DNA of 64,000 nt from Alishewanella tabrizica. GTDB taxonomy: Bacteria > Pseudomonadota > Gammaproteobacteria > Enterobacterales > Alteromonadaceae. A program made the position numbers and the translations under genes. The notes under the pieces are model-generated. The model ran no database searches. It was not told where the DNA came from and was given only the letters and a program-made list of their open reading frames with translations. Below are positions 37,101 through 46,154 of the stretch, piece by piece. Location: NCBI RefSeq assembly GCF_014652375.1, contig NZ_BMYR01000002.1, forward strand, positions 1 to 64,000, in the 5' to 3' direction. Position 1 is the stretch's first letter. Each line of letters opens with the position of its first letter.

Positions 37101-38783
37101 TCATTCTGCAGTACGGTTAATCATAGGTAAGTCAAGGCCTTGCTCTTCGGCGCAATCTACAGCAATAGCGTAGCCAGCATCAGCATGACGCATCACGCCA
37201 GTGCCTGGATCGTTCCACAGCACCCGACCTAAACGGGCGGCAGCTTGCTCGGTACCATCCGCTAAAATCACCACACCACTGTGTTGGCTGTAGCCCATGC
37301 CGACACCGCCACCGTGATGCAGTGAGACCCAAGTGGCACCGCCAGCGGTATTCAGTAGCGCATTGAGTAATGGCCAGTCTGATACGGCATCTGAGCCATC
37401 TAGCATGGCTTCGGTTTCACGGTTTGGGCTAGCAACTGAGCCTGAATCCAAGTGATCGCGACCAATCACCACCGGTGCAGAGAGCTCACCGTTTTTCACC
37501 ATTTCATTAAAGGCCAGCGCAATACGAGCGCGATCTTTTAAACCAATCCAGCAGATCCGCGCCGGTAAACCTTGGAACTGAATGCGTTCACGCGCCATAT
37601 CCAGCCAGTTATGCAAGTGTGGATCATCTGGGATCAGCTCTTTGACTTTAGCATCCGTTTTATAGATATCTTCTGGATCGCCAGATAAAGCGATCCAACG
37701 GAACGGCCCTATACCTTGGCAGAATAATGGGCGGATATAGGCTGGTACAAAGCCAGGGAAATCAAAGGCATTTGCTACACCGACATCTTTGGCCATCTGG
37801 CGGATATTATTACCATAATCCGTCGCGACGGCACCGCGTTGCTGCATGGTCAAAATAGCTTTTACTTGCACCGCCATGGCATCTTTTGCCGCTGCAACCA
37901 CAGCGTTTTCATCTTCTGTACGTTTAGCTTTGGCTTGCTCCATGGTCCAACCTTGGGGCAAATAGCCATTAAGGGGATCATGCGCAGAGGTTTGATCGGT
38001 GACTACATCCGGGGTAATGCCACGGGCGACTAATTCGCTAAATACATCAGCGGCATTCGCTAATAAACCAATCGAGGTGGGTTTACCGCTGGCTTTGGCC
38101 TGTTCTAACATGGCTAAGGCTTCATCTAGCGAGTAGGCTTTTTGATCAACATAGCCCGTTTTTAACCGAAAATCGATACGGCTTTCATCGACTTCACAGG
38201 CTAACATATGAAAGCCGGCCATAGTGGCAGCTAATGGCTGAGCGCCGCCCATGCCGCCTAAGCCACCGGTTAAAATCCATTTGCCGTTGGCAACACCATT
38301 AAAATGCTGTTTAGCAATGGCCACAAAGGTTTCGTAGGTGCCTTGTACTATGCCTTGGGTACCAATGTAGATCCAAGAACCTGCCGTCATTTGGCCATAC
38401 ATCATCAGGCCTTTGCGATCCAGCTCGTTAAAGTGCTGCCAGTTGGCCCAAGCTGGGACCAAGTTTGAGTTAGCAATCAGTACTCTTGGTGCATCGGGAT
38501 GCGTGGGAAAAACGCCAACCGGTTTGCCGCTTTGGACCAATAAGGTTTGGTTATCTTCTAAACGATCCAGTACTTCGACAATTTTATCAAAGCAGGCCCA
38601 GTTACGGGCGGCGCGACCAATACCACCATACACCACTAATGCCTGTGGGTGTTCAGCCACTTCGGGATCTAAGTTATTCATTAGCATGCGCTTGGCCGCT
38701 TCAGTTTGCCAGCTTTTGGCGGTGATTTTGTTACCGCGGGCGGCGCGGATCACGCGGCTTTCATCTATACGATTAGTGTTCAT
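37101..38783 (-). CDS. hutU: Urocanate hydratase
   Basis: Second step of histidine degradation: adds water to urocanate to give imidazolone propionate, using tightly bound NAD+ as electrophile. Length 560 residues is typical. Family features are visible: [14 protein letters not shown] (about 49-62), the NAD-binding glycine-rich [15 protein letters not shown] near residue 172, and the signature [18 protein letters not shown] near 400-420, which has the conserved Cys. It lies 11 bp after hutC and shares an ATGA junction with an upstream hutH start codon. Confidence 0.98.
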   Translation of the reverse strand: MNTNRIDESRVIRAARGNKITAKSWQTEAAKRMLMNNLDPEVAEHPQALVVYGGIGRAARNWACFDKIVEVLDRLEDNQTLLVQSGKPVGVFPTHPDAPRVLIANSNLVPAWANWQHFNELDRKGLMMYGQMTAGSWIYIGTQGIVQGTYETFVAIAKQHFNGVANGKWILTGGLGGMGGAQPLAATMAGFHMLACEVDESRIDFRLKTGYVDQKAYSLDEALAMLEQAKASGKPTSIGLLANAADVFSELVARGITPDVVTDQTSAHDPLNGYLPQGWTMEQAKAKRTEDENAVVAAAKDAMAVQVKAILTMQQRGAVATDYGNNIRQMAKDVGVANAFDFPGFVPAYIRPLFCQGIGPFRWIALSGDPEDIYKTDAKVKELIPDDPHLHNWLDMARERIQFQGLPARICWIGLKDRARIALAFNEMVKNGELSAPVVIGRDHLDSGSVASPNRETEAMLDGSDAVSDWPLLNALLNTAGGATWVSLHHGGGVGMGYSQHSGVVILADGTEQAAARLGRVLWNDPGTGVMRHADAGYAIAVDCAEEQGLDLPMINRTAE

Positions 38784-38794
38784 AGCAACCTCAG

Positions 38795-39502
38795 TTAACG
38801 TGGTAGAGCAAAATTAAGGTGGCCTCCCAGCCGATAGCGACTGCCAGGAGAGGTTAAATAGGCTAGGCTGACCGCACCATCACGACTAAAGGTGCGGCGG
38901 GTCAGGCGCAGGCAAGGTTCGGGTTTTTTCAGTGCCAAATGCTGACAGGTAAATTCATCCGGCCAAATCGCTTCGACAATATGCTCGGCTTCGGTGAGCG
39001 GGGCGATTTCACTTAAATACAGGTGTGGGGTAATTTCCTGAAAATCCTGCTTGGTGTACAAAGGAACCTGTTTTGGATTAACGTAACGGGCTTCTAATTG
39101 CAGCGGTTGCGCATCCGAAAAATGTACAATCAACGAAAAAAACACCGGCTCATTGCGTTTTAACCCCAGCGCATTCGCCACTATGGTTGGACAGGGAAGT
39201 TCGGTAAGCTGCAGTAATTTGGCGCTATAGGCATGACCACCACTTTGCACCTCATCGGCAATATTGCGAATTTCCAGCAACGAAGATTGCGATTTTAGCG
39301 CAGCAACAAAGCTCCCCACCCCCTGGGTGCGATATAAAATACTTTGTTCTGTTAGTTCTTGCAGCGCGCGCCTTGCGGTCATTCTGCTCACAGAAAATTG
39401 CTCGGCTAACTCATTTTCAGAGGGCACTCGGCTATGTTCTGGCCAGGCACCGCTTTCAATCTGGCGCAGCATAAATTCTTTTATTTCGGCAAATTTGGCC
39501 AT
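38795..39502 (-). CDS. hutC: Histidine utilisation repressor (GntR/HutC family)
   Basis: Transcription repressor of 235 residues. An N-terminal GntR winged helix-turn-helix (about 5-70; [19 protein letters not shown]) is joined to a UTRA ligand domain (about 90-230). In the family, urocanate releases HutC from DNA. It is the first gene of hutC-hutU-hutH, so it is autoregulated if it uses the palindrome at 39562-39573 in the shared region with hutI. Its start lies 59 bp from that site. Confidence 0.96.
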   Translation of the reverse strand: MAKFAEIKEFMLRQIESGAWPEHSRVPSENELAEQFSVSRMTARRALQELTEQSILYRTQGVGSFVAALKSQSSLLEIRNIADEVQSGGHAYSAKLLQLTELPCPTIVANALGLKRNEPVFFSLIVHFSDAQPLQLEARYVNPKQVPLYTKQDFQEITPHLYLSEIAPLTEAEHIVEAIWPDEFTCQHLALKKPEPCLRLTRRTFSRDGAVSLAYLTSPGSRYRLGGHLNFALPR

Positions 39503-39561
39503 GCAATACCTAGTGAGTCTTGGTCATTGTGACATCGTGCGATAAAAATAGCGGATCTTGG

Positions 39562-39573
39562 TTGTATATACAA
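39562..39573. promoter_or_regulatory. HutC operator candidate
   Basis: TTGTATATACAA is a perfect 12-bp palindrome in the 122-bp region between the divergent hutC and hutI starts. It matches the TGTATA-TACA type site described for HutC in Pseudomonas (from memory). Its left half could also be the -35 of a hutI promoter (TTGTAT, 16 bp, TAGACT at 39584-39589), so bound repressor would block polymerase. A direct repeat TCTTGGT occurs at 39518-39524 and 39556-39562. Confidence 0.7.
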
Positions 39574-39624
39574 GTTTTTCAGTTAGACTATTTCTCAATG
39601 CGATTGATGCAGTGGAGCGAAAAG

Positions 39625-40851
39625 ATGACTGAATTTGATGCCGTATGGCTAAACGCACAATTGGCCACCATGACGGAGAATGGCCAGCCCTATGGCACTA
39701 TTAGCGATGGCGCTATCGCGGTAAAGGATGGTTTGATTGCTTATGCTGGCCCAAAAGCTGGCTTACCGGCTTTTGATGCGCTGAGTACACCACTTTATGA
39801 TGTCGCAGGGCAATGGGTGTTACCTGGCTTAATCGATTGTCATACCCATTTAGTGTATGCCGGCAATCGTGCGAATGAATTTGAAATGCGCTTGCAAGGT
39901 GCGACCTATCAAGAGATTGCTGCCGCTGGAGGCGGTATTGCCAGCACGGTACGGGCGACGCGTGAAGCCAGTCATGAACATTTATTTACGTTAGCGAAAG
40001 ATCGCTTAAATGCCTTACAAAATGAAGGTGTGACCACGGTCGAGATTAAGTCAGGCTACGGCTTAGATTTAGCCTCAGAGCAAAAGATGCTGGAGGTGGC
40101 GGCCCTGCTAGACGAGCATCATCCCATTAGTATTCAGAAAACCTTTTTAGGCGCTCATGCGCTGCCGGTTGAATATAAAGATAAAGCCGATGCCTATATC
40201 GAACAGGTGTGTCAGATGTTAGCTGTGTTACAGCAGCAAGGGCTGGTGGATGCGGTAGATGTGTTTTGTGAAGGGATCGGCTTTAGCATTGCGCAAAGTC
40301 GCAAAGTGTTTGCTGCTGCGCAAGATTTGGGCTTGCCGGTGAAGGCGCATGCCGAGCAGCTGTCAAATTTAGGCGGTAGTGCATTGGTTGCAGAATTCTC
40401 GGGCTTGTCGGCCGATCATATTGAGTTTTTAGATGAAGCCGGTGTCGCTGCGATGGCAAAGGCCGGTACCGTCGCGGTATTGCTGCCGGGGGCCTATTAC
40501 TTCTTGCGGGAAACCCAGTTACCGCCGATTGCTTTACTGCGGCAGTATCAAGTGCCGATGGCGATTGCCAGCGATCTGAACCCTGGCACCTCGCCATTTT
40601 GCTCATTACAACTGATGCTGAATATGGCCTGTACCTTGTTTCGCTTAACCCCAGAAGAAGCCCTGCTTGGCGTAACGCGACATGCTGCCAACGCATTGGG
40701 GTTAAACGATCGTGGTGTTTTGGCTGCAGGCATGCGCGCTGACTTTGGCTGTTATGCCATTAGCCAGCCCGCCGAGTTATGCTATCAATTTGGTGTCAAG
40801 TCACTGCGCCAGTTGGTGATTGGCGGTAAACTTTGTCGGCTAGCTGTTTAG
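39625..40851 (+). CDS. hutI: Imidazolonepropionase
   Basis: Third step of histidine degradation: opens 4-imidazolone-5-propionate to N-formimino-L-glutamate. It is a metal-dependent amidohydrolase of 408 residues. The metal site [12 protein letters not shown] near residue 72 (HxH), the [11 protein letters not shown] block, [10 protein letters not shown] with a metal His, and the ATG at 39625 with GGAG seven bases upstream all fit the family. Frames starting further upstream would run through the operator region and lack family similarity. Divergent from hutC; convergent with hutG over a 43-bp gap. Confidence 0.97.
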   Translation: MTEFDAVWLNAQLATMTENGQPYGTISDGAIAVKDGLIAYAGPKAGLPAFDALSTPLYDVAGQWVLPGLIDCHTHLVYAGNRANEFEMRLQGATYQEIAAAGGGIASTVRATREASHEHLFTLAKDRLNALQNEGVTTVEIKSGYGLDLASEQKMLEVAALLDEHHPISIQKTFLGAHALPVEYKDKADAYIEQVCQMLAVLQQQGLVDAVDVFCEGIGFSIAQSRKVFAAAQDLGLPVKAHAEQLSNLGGSALVAEFSGLSADHIEFLDEAGVAAMAKAGTVAVLLPGAYYFLRETQLPPIALLRQYQVPMAIASDLNPGTSPFCSLQLMLNMACTLFRLTPEEALLGVTRHAANALGLNDRGVLAAGMRADFGCYAISQPAELCYQFGVKSLRQLVIGGKLCRLAV

Positions 40852-40894
40852 GGCGTGATCATGGAGCCTTGCGGTAAGTAAAGCGCTGTGCCGT

Positions 40895-41962
40895 TTAACG
40901 TACCAGCGGCACTTGCTGTGCTTTACCAAGCAAAAAAGCTTGTACCAGTTGGCTGAGAACCTGACCGCAATGATTCAGGCCAGCGGCAAGCCCTGCAGGA
41001 TGTTGCGCAGGAGCGGCTTCGGCAAGATGTAGATAAGCGGTATTGGGGAGCTTGGCAAATTGATAGATGGCTTGTTCGGCCTCGCTCACGCTAATGCCGC
41101 TGAAATTCAAAGCACTGGCTGGCATGCCGGTAATCGCATCGGTATCCACCTCTAAAGCCATTGGCCTGGTCGTGATAAGCATTTTTTGCCGCGCATATTC
41201 GATTGCCTGTGGCCAGCTAAGCGTGCTAGCAACAAAAACATCTTGGTAGCTCACATACTCGGCACCGGCGTGCTGTAACGCCGTTAAGCTGGCCGCATTA
41301 TTTTTTTGCTGATGCAATCCTAGTACAAAATACTGTTTTAATAAGGTGTACTGCATAGCATAGCTAAAACCATTCCCGCTGTGCCGGCCTTCTAACGGGC
41401 GAAAATCTGCATGAGGATCAATATTTAGGCAATTCACGGGCTCTGTAGTATTGGCAACAAGTGCCTGTAACAATGGCAAGGCGTTATTATGGCCGCCGCC
41501 AATAACGATAGGCGTAAGCCCTGCTGCAAAAACGGGGTGTACCGCTGCTTGTACCCGCTCATCTAATTGCGCGCACAGTTTCCGTAAGCTGGCTAAATCT
41601 TCGCTATTGCTGTTATCAAGCCTTTGCCCTTTAGCTTGTAAATCGGCACAGCTAACTTCGCCCAAGAGTAAGATGTGGCTCGCATCAAGTTGCGCGTTGG
41701 CTTGTAAATTAAGAAATTTACCTAGAAAGGCTTGCCAGCCCAGTTCCGCGCCACCGTTACCACAGTTTGCTCTGGGGCCTATATCTTCTGGGATCCCTAA
41801 GAGCACAAACCTACCACCAGTAACGGCGTGCTGTGCGAGGTTTTCTGCCAGAGTGAGATGTGGGGTAGGGATCTGAATATGTTGGCCAAGGCGTGCTTCG
41901 CCCAGACGGGTTTGAAAAAAGGCGCTTAATTGCGCCTTGGTCAGAAATTGAATCGCAGACAT
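40895..41962 (-). CDS. hutG: Formimidoylglutamase (arginase family)
   Basis: Last step of the pathway: splits N-formimino-L-glutamate to glutamate and formamide. The 355-residue protein has the arginase-type binuclear manganese site: VIGGGHNNALPLL, then NIDPHADFRP (DxHxD) near residue 181, and LEVDTDAITG near residue 250 (DxD). The GRHSGNGFSYA block fits the formimidoylglutamase subfamily. The presence of HutG and the absence of HutF point to the one-step formamide route (inference for this window only). It starts three bases after the rraA stop, so it may be read from the rraA promoter. Confidence 0.93.
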   Translation of the reverse strand: MSAIQFLTKAQLSAFFQTRLGEARLGQHIQIPTPHLTLAENLAQHAVTGGRFVLLGIPEDIGPRANCGNGGAELGWQAFLGKFLNLQANAQLDASHILLLGEVSCADLQAKGQRLDNSNSEDLASLRKLCAQLDERVQAAVHPVFAAGLTPIVIGGGHNNALPLLQALVANTTEPVNCLNIDPHADFRPLEGRHSGNGFSYAMQYTLLKQYFVLGLHQQKNNAASLTALQHAGAEYVSYQDVFVASTLSWPQAIEYARQKMLITTRPMALEVDTDAITGMPASALNFSGISVSEAEQAIYQFAKLPNTAYLHLAEAAPAQHPAGLAAGLNHCGQVLSQLVQAFLLGKAQQVPLVR

Positions 41963-41965
41963 CGT

Positions 41966-42451
41966 TTATTCAATATCTAGTGCGTCAGGTGATAAAATAA
42001 TACCCGTGCTGTCGGCGTATAAATGATCACCCGGTAAAAAAGTTACACCAGCAAAGTTAACGGGCACATCGGTTTCACCAAAGCCGCTATCGTCTGCACC
42101 AATCGGAATGGCATTAACCGCTTGAATACCAATATCAAAATCTTCCAGTTCATCTAAGTTGCGTACGCTACCGTAGCAAACGATACCTTCCCAGCCATTG
42201 GTGGCTGCTAATGATGCCAATTCTGCATCGATCAGGGCCCGGCGAGCCGATCCCCCACCGTCAACTAACAGTACCTTGCCAATGCCATTGTCAGCTAGCA
42301 TCTGCCGCACTAAGCCATTGTCTTCAAAGCACTTTACAGTGTGAATTTTCCCGCCAAAGGAGCGACGACCACCATAATTAGCAAAAATAGGTTCGACCAC
42401 GTCAACTTGATCGGCGTAAAGATCGCATAACTCTGAGGTATTGTATTCCAT
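41966..42451 (-). CDS. rraA: Ribonuclease E activity regulator RraA
   Basis: Trimeric ring protein that binds RNase E and inhibits its endonuclease activity. The 161-residue length equals that of E. coli RraA. The opening [20 protein letters not shown] and the block [20 protein letters not shown] are characteristic, as is [12 protein letters not shown] near the C-terminus. The three-base gap to hutG suggests co-transcription, although the functions are unrelated. An unusual 9-bp hairpin lies just upstream (42552-42578). Confidence 0.95.
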   Translation of the reverse strand: MEYNTSELCDLYADQVDVVEPIFANYGGRRSFGGKIHTVKCFEDNGLVRQMLADNGIGKVLLVDGGGSARRALIDAELASLAATNGWEGIVCYGSVRNLDELEDFDIGIQAVNAIPIGADDSGFGETDVPVNFAGVTFLPGDHLYADSTGIILSPDALDIE

Positions 42452-42551
42452 TTGTTACTCCGCACCACATTTAGGGATGGCAACAGTATAACCTGCCACC
42501 ATTTAAGCTCAAGGTTAACTTAGTAAGATTATTGAAGTGTATTACCTGTGC

Positions 42552-42578
42552 CGCACGCTAGTTCTAGTGTAGCGTGCG
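42552..42578. repeat. 9-bp inverted repeat without T-run
   Basis: CGCACGCTA (42552-42560) and TAGCGTGCG (42570-42578) are perfect arms with a 9-base loop containing CTAG steps. It lies between the lipoprotein gene stop and the rraA start, both on the minus strand. No T-run follows on either strand, so it may be an operator, an RNA processing site or a REP-like element. Confidence 0.5.
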
Positions 42579-42608
42579 TTGTAGAAGACAAAAAAGGCAA
42601 TTAAAAAA

Positions 42609-42977
42609 TTACAGTTGGTTTGGATTAGTGTTTTGAGTTGGGAAGGTTTCTTTAAATACTCGCTCACTGTCAGCAACAAGTTTTGAGCCCTCAGCAATTT
42701 CTTTATTGCCGGTTTCTACCTGTTTTCTTGCCCGCTCTAAATCACGTTCAGCGTTACGGATCCGTTTTTGACCATCAGATACTTTACGTTCACCGCTACT
42801 GACCAGCTTAGTGCCTTTCTCCCAGTCTTTTGCTAATTGTTTTTTAAGATCAACTTGCGTTTGTGCATCTGTTGCGTGGCTCCGCATCAAATCTGCAGTC
42901 GTGGGTTTGCTAGAGCACCCTATAACGCTAAGTAAAGTTATAGATGCAGCTAACAATAAAGACGAAGATTTAATCAT
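42609..42977 (-). CDS. Coiled-coil lipoprotein
   Basis: A 122-residue protein with a lipoprotein signal peptide: positively charged MIKSSSLLL, a hydrophobic core, and the lipobox VIGC, giving a lipidated Cys near residue 21. The mature part is almost wholly charged and helical with heptad-like spacing (RIRNAERDLERARKQVETG), so a coiled coil anchored in the envelope is likely. The residue after Cys is Ser, which favours outer-membrane sorting. The ATG at 42977 has GGAG seven bases upstream, preferred to an ATG four codons earlier. No family is recognised beyond the general pattern. Confidence 0.8.
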   Translation of the reverse strand: MIKSSSLLLAASITLLSVIGCSSKPTTADLMRSHATDAQTQVDLKKQLAKDWEKGTKLVSSGERKVSDGQKRIRNAERDLERARKQVETGNKEIAEGSKLVADSERVFKETFPTQNTNPNQL

Positions 42978-43172
42978 GTAGTACTCCAAAAGCCCAAAAA
43001 ATAAAAGGTGGGTTTTTTACTACCCAGCACAATAATAATGATAGGGGTATGAATGAAAGATGAACGTGCTAAATTAGGTGAATCTTGCCTAGATAAGGCC
43101 AATTAGTACGTTATATTTATATAAACGGGGATAATTACATGTAACGCGGGACATTAAATATTATAAAAAGCG

Positions 43173-43544
43173 TTACACCGTTTTTATAGCAATCCGTGGT
43201 TCACGGCTAGCATTTGCTAGCTTTAATTGCTGTAGATAGTGTTGCCACATAATATCGTGTTGTTGCACAAGTTGTTGTAAGTAGGTGTAACTATATAATC
43301 CAGTATTATGACCATCATCAAAACTCAATTTAACCGCATAATGTCCTACTGGCGTTATAGCGGTAATTGCTACGTCGCGTTTATTCGCAACTAATTTCGG
43401 CTGACCATGGCCCCGAACTTCTGCAGAGGGCGAATGCACCCGCAGAAATTCGGCACTAAGCGAACCACAGGCGCCATCGTGAGATATCACGTCTAATACA
43501 CGACGGCGTTGATGATAATGCAGTTTGCTAAGAGGGGCTGACAT
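43173..43544 (-). CDS. DUF971 (GBBH-like N-terminal domain) protein
   Basis: A 123-residue cytoplasmic protein that is the stand-alone form of the gamma-butyrobetaine hydroxylase N-terminal domain. The family pattern is visible: RRVLDVISHDG, then EFLRVHSPSAEVRGHG, then VGHYAVKLSFDDGHNTGLYS (GHxxGxYS). The domain in the full hydroxylase binds zinc; the function of the short version is unknown. Its start overlaps the hslU stop by one base, so it belongs to the hslVU operon here, a linkage common in proteobacteria. Confidence 0.88.
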   Translation of the reverse strand: MSAPLSKLHYHQRRRVLDVISHDGACGSLSAEFLRVHSPSAEVRGHGQPKLVANKRDVAITAITPVGHYAVKLSFDDGHNTGLYSYTYLQQLVQQHDIMWQHYLQQLKLANASREPRIAIKTV

Positions 43545-44875
43545 TACAGTATAAACCGACTGAGATCTTCATCTTGCACTAAGCTACCTAGGTGCAATTC
43601 TACATACGCGGCATCAATGGTAATTTGCATACCTGTATGATCTGCGGCATCGTATGAGATCTCTTCTAATAAGCGTTCCATTACCGTATATAAACGACGC
43701 GCACCGATGTTTTCGGTTGTTTCATTAACTTGAAAAGCAGCGTCAGCTAAACGCTTAATACCTTCTTTCGTAAAATGAATATCGACACCCTCAGTGGCCA
43801 GCATGGCTCGTGATTGCTCAGTTAAAGACGCTTTAGGCTCGGTTAAGATGCGCTCAAAGTCGGCTGCAGTTAAGGCTTCTAGTTCCACTCGAATCGGTAA
43901 ACGGCCTTGTAATTCAGGCACTAAGTCCGAAGGCTTGCTCATTTGAAAGGCGCCTGATGCAATAAACAAGATATGATCGGTTTTAACCATACCGTGTTTT
44001 GTGTTTACGGTGCAGCCTTCAATTAAGGGCAGTAAATCGCGCTGAACACCTTCACGTGATACATCTGGACCACTGGTTTCACCACGCTTACAGATTTTGT
44101 CAATTTCGTCTAAAAACACGATGCCATTTTGTTCAACGGCGTCTAACGCTTGTGCTTTTAGCTCTTCAGGATTCACCAGCCGCGCGGCTTCTTCTTCAAT
44201 TAATTGTTTAAAAGCGTCCTTAATTTTTAGCTTACGCTTCTTCTTTTTTTCGTTGCCCAAGCTTTGAAACATACTTTGCAGTTGCGACGTCATTTCTTCC
44301 ATGCCTGGCGGTGCCATAATTTCAACACCTATCGGCCCTTGAGCCAATTCCAGTTCTATCTCTTTGTCATCTAACTGACCTTCACGCAGTTTCTTGCGGA
44401 AAATCTGCCGAGTGTTGGAGTCTGTACTGGTTTTGTCGGTTTCGCCCCAAGCATCTTTAGGTTTTGGCAGTAGGGCATCTAAGATCCGTTCTTCGGCGGC
44501 TTCTTCCGCCCGAAAGCGGTTTTTCGCAATGGCTTGTTCACGGAACATTTTTACGGCACTGTCGGTAAGATCACGAATAATACTTTCTACTTCTTTACCA
44601 ACGTAACCCACTTCAGTAAATTTAGTGGCCTCGACCTTAATAAAAGGTGCATTGGCTAACTTGGCTAAGCGGCGGGCAATTTCAGTTTTTCCCACCCCAG
44701 TTGGGCCAATCATTAAAATGTTCTTTGGTGTCACTTCTTGACGTAATGCAGGTTCAAGTTGCATGCGGCGCCAACGATTACGCAATGCAATAGCGACAGC
44801 TCGTTTTGCCTTGTTTTGGCCGATAATATGCCGGTCCAGTTCGTGTACAATTTCTCTTGGAGTCATATCAGACAT
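43544..44875 (-). CDS. hslU: HslU ATPase subunit of the HslUV protease
   Basis: AAA+ unfoldase that feeds substrates to the HslV peptidase. The 443-residue protein starts with the family [17 protein letters not shown], has Walker [10 protein letters not shown] near residue 61, Walker [10 protein letters not shown] near residue 253 and the central I-domain between them (about 110-240). The C-terminus ends EDLSRFIL, the tail that inserts into HslV pockets. It follows hslV by 11 bp. Confidence 0.98.
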   Translation of the reverse strand: MSDMTPREIVHELDRHIIGQNKAKRAVAIALRNRWRRMQLEPALRQEVTPKNILMIGPTGVGKTEIARRLAKLANAPFIKVEATKFTEVGYVGKEVESIIRDLTDSAVKMFREQAIAKNRFRAEEAAEERILDALLPKPKDAWGETDKTSTDSNTRQIFRKKLREGQLDDKEIELELAQGPIGVEIMAPPGMEEMTSQLQSMFQSLGNEKKKKRKLKIKDAFKQLIEEEAARLVNPEELKAQALDAVEQNGIVFLDEIDKICKRGETSGPDVSREGVQRDLLPLIEGCTVNTKHGMVKTDHILFIASGAFQMSKPSDLVPELQGRLPIRVELEALTAADFERILTEPKASLTEQSRAMLATEGVDIHFTKEGIKRLADAAFQVNETTENIGARRLYTVMERLLEEISYDAADHTGMQITIDAAYVELHLGSLVQDEDLSRFIL

Positions 44876-44886
44876 AAGTTACCTGC

Positions 44887-45405
44887 TTACAATTCTTCAA
44901 TAGTTTGATGATGATTGGTGTAAACGCAAATATCACCGGCAATTTTCAGGCTTTTTTCTACGATATCGCGGGCACTTAATTCGGTGTTTTGTAACAGCGC
45001 GGTTGCAGCCGATTGCGCAAACGGTCCGCCACTTCCAATGGCAATAAGATCATGTTCAGGTTGAATGACATCGCCATTTCCGGTAATGATTAATGAACTA
45101 TTGGCATCGGCTACGGCCAGAAGCGCTTCAAGCTTACGCAGCATACGATCAGTACGCCAATCTTTAGCCAGTTCCACCGCAGCGCGCATTAAATGGCCTT
45201 GATGCATTTCTAATTTGGCTTCAAAACGTTCAAATAAGGTAAAGGCATCAGCGGTGCCACCAGCAAAACCAGCAAGTACTTTATTGTGATAGAGGCGGCG
45301 AACTTTGCGGGCATTGCCCTTCATTACCGTGTTGCCCAACGAAACTTGACCGTCGCCACCCATGGCGACATGGCCATTACGGCGTACAGATACAATTGTT
45401 GTCAT
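44887..45405 (-). CDS. hslV: HslV protease subunit
   Basis: Threonine peptidase of the HslUV complex, 172 residues. The mature enzyme begins with the catalytic Thr after the initiator Met ([20 protein letters not shown]), and the family [12 protein letters not shown]-terminus is present. Its ribosome-binding region (AGGG, nine bases upstream) sits in the 3' arm of a TGCCCTA/TAGGGCA hairpin. A heat-shock promoter candidate lies further upstream, over the end of ftsN. Confidence 0.98.
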   Translation of the reverse strand: MTTIVSVRRNGHVAMGGDGQVSLGNTVMKGNARKVRRLYHNKVLAGFAGGTADAFTLFERFEAKLEMHQGHLMRAAVELAKDWRTDRMLRKLEALLAVADANSSLIITGNGDVIQPEHDLIAIGSGGPFAQSAATALLQNTELSARDIVEKSLKIAGDICVYTNHHQTIEEL

Positions 45406-45410
45406 GAGAA

Positions 45411-45437
45411 TGCCCTATGGCGAATTAACCTAGGGCA
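45411..45437 (-). promoter_or_regulatory. Leader hairpin of hslV
   Basis: TGCCCTA and TAGGGCA (45411-45417 and 45431-45437) form 7-bp arms 13 bases apart, starting five bases upstream of the hslV ATG. The arm nearer the start contains the AGGG ribosome-binding site. A stabilising stem-loop in the hslVU 5' leader has been described in E. coli (from memory), so a similar role is plausible. Confidence 0.5.
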
Positions 45438-45440
45438 TAG

Positions 45441-45467
45441 ATAAGGTTGGTTGCTTACGTTTTCAAG
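45441..45467 (-). promoter_or_regulatory. Sigma-32-type promoter of hslVU (candidate)
   Basis: On the minus strand CTTGAA (45467-45462) is followed after 15 bp by CCTTAT (45446-45441), close to the heat-shock consensus CTTGAA/CCCCAT. The -35 overlaps the ftsN stop codon. In E. coli hslVU is under sigma-32 and also follows ftsN. Confidence 0.5.
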
Positions 45468-46041
45468 CCCAGTTGCGAACCTGACAGGTATTTATCCCCA
45501 TTTGCCGTAGGCGATTCATATCAACTGTGGCTGCACGCCGGGATTCATAAGGCCCTAAGATAATTCTATACCATACCCCATTTGTGCCTTCGGTACGGCG
45601 TACATCCGCTGTGATCCCAGCAAATGCAATTTGCGCTTTCATCGCCTCGGCTTGGCTTTGTTGACGGAATGAACCACATTGCAATTGGGCTGGGCCGCTA
45701 CGGCGCTGCTCAGTCAGCTCTACAGTAACCTCTTTGTTTTCCAACTCTTGAATGTACTGATAAGGTTCTGCTACTGGTTTTGGCGGCAGTTCATCTTTGG
45801 TTTGCGGTTTAGTTGGCGTAGGCGTAGTCGCAACTGGATCGGTATTCACAGGAGTTTGTTGCTTTAAAAACCACAAACCAAACACAAACGCGATGATCAC
45901 AAAAGAGGATAATGCAATCAATAGCCAAGGTTTATTTGCCGAAACGGCTTTGGCTCGGCTGCCTCTACTATTGCGAGTATTGCTTTGATTTTTATTAGCC
46001 GGTTTAGGCCGACTGGCGCGCACATAATCTTTTTGTGGCAT
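45463..46041 (-). CDS. ftsN: Cell division protein FtsN
   Basis: Bitopic inner-membrane protein that activates septal peptidoglycan synthesis. The 192-residue product has a basic cytoplasmic N-terminus (about 1-40), a single membrane helix (PWLLIALSSFVIIAFVFGLW, about 39-58), a Pro/Thr-rich linker, a short acidic region and a C-terminal SPOR domain (about 115-192) that binds denuded glycan strands (AQLQCGSFRQQSQAEAMK then RIILGPYESRRAA). It is clearly shorter than E. coli FtsN (319 residues), the difference being in the linker. Position between priA and hslV matches E. coli. Confidence 0.9.
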   Translation of the reverse strand: MPQKDYVRASRPKPANKNQSNTRNSRGSRAKAVSANKPWLLIALSSFVIIAFVFGLWFLKQQTPVNTDPVATTPTPTKPQTKDELPPKPVAEPYQYIQELENKEVTVELTEQRRSGPAQLQCGSFRQQSQAEAMKAQIAFAGITADVRRTEGTNGVWYRIILGPYESRRAATVDMNRLRQMGINTCQVRNWA

Positions 46042-46154
46042 AACGAGTGTGTGATTTCCTACAGTTACAACAAATTACCAAGTAAATGCATTCTACCTTG
46101 ATCGACAAAAAAGGAAATACGTTATCTTGGATTGCATACCATTTGATCAAGACA

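Noticed and set aside
43141-43176. GTAACGC/GCGTTAC inverted repeat at the end of the DUF971 gene
   Set aside because: Arms are only 7 bp, 22 bases apart and AT-rich between; no T-run follows. Likely chance.
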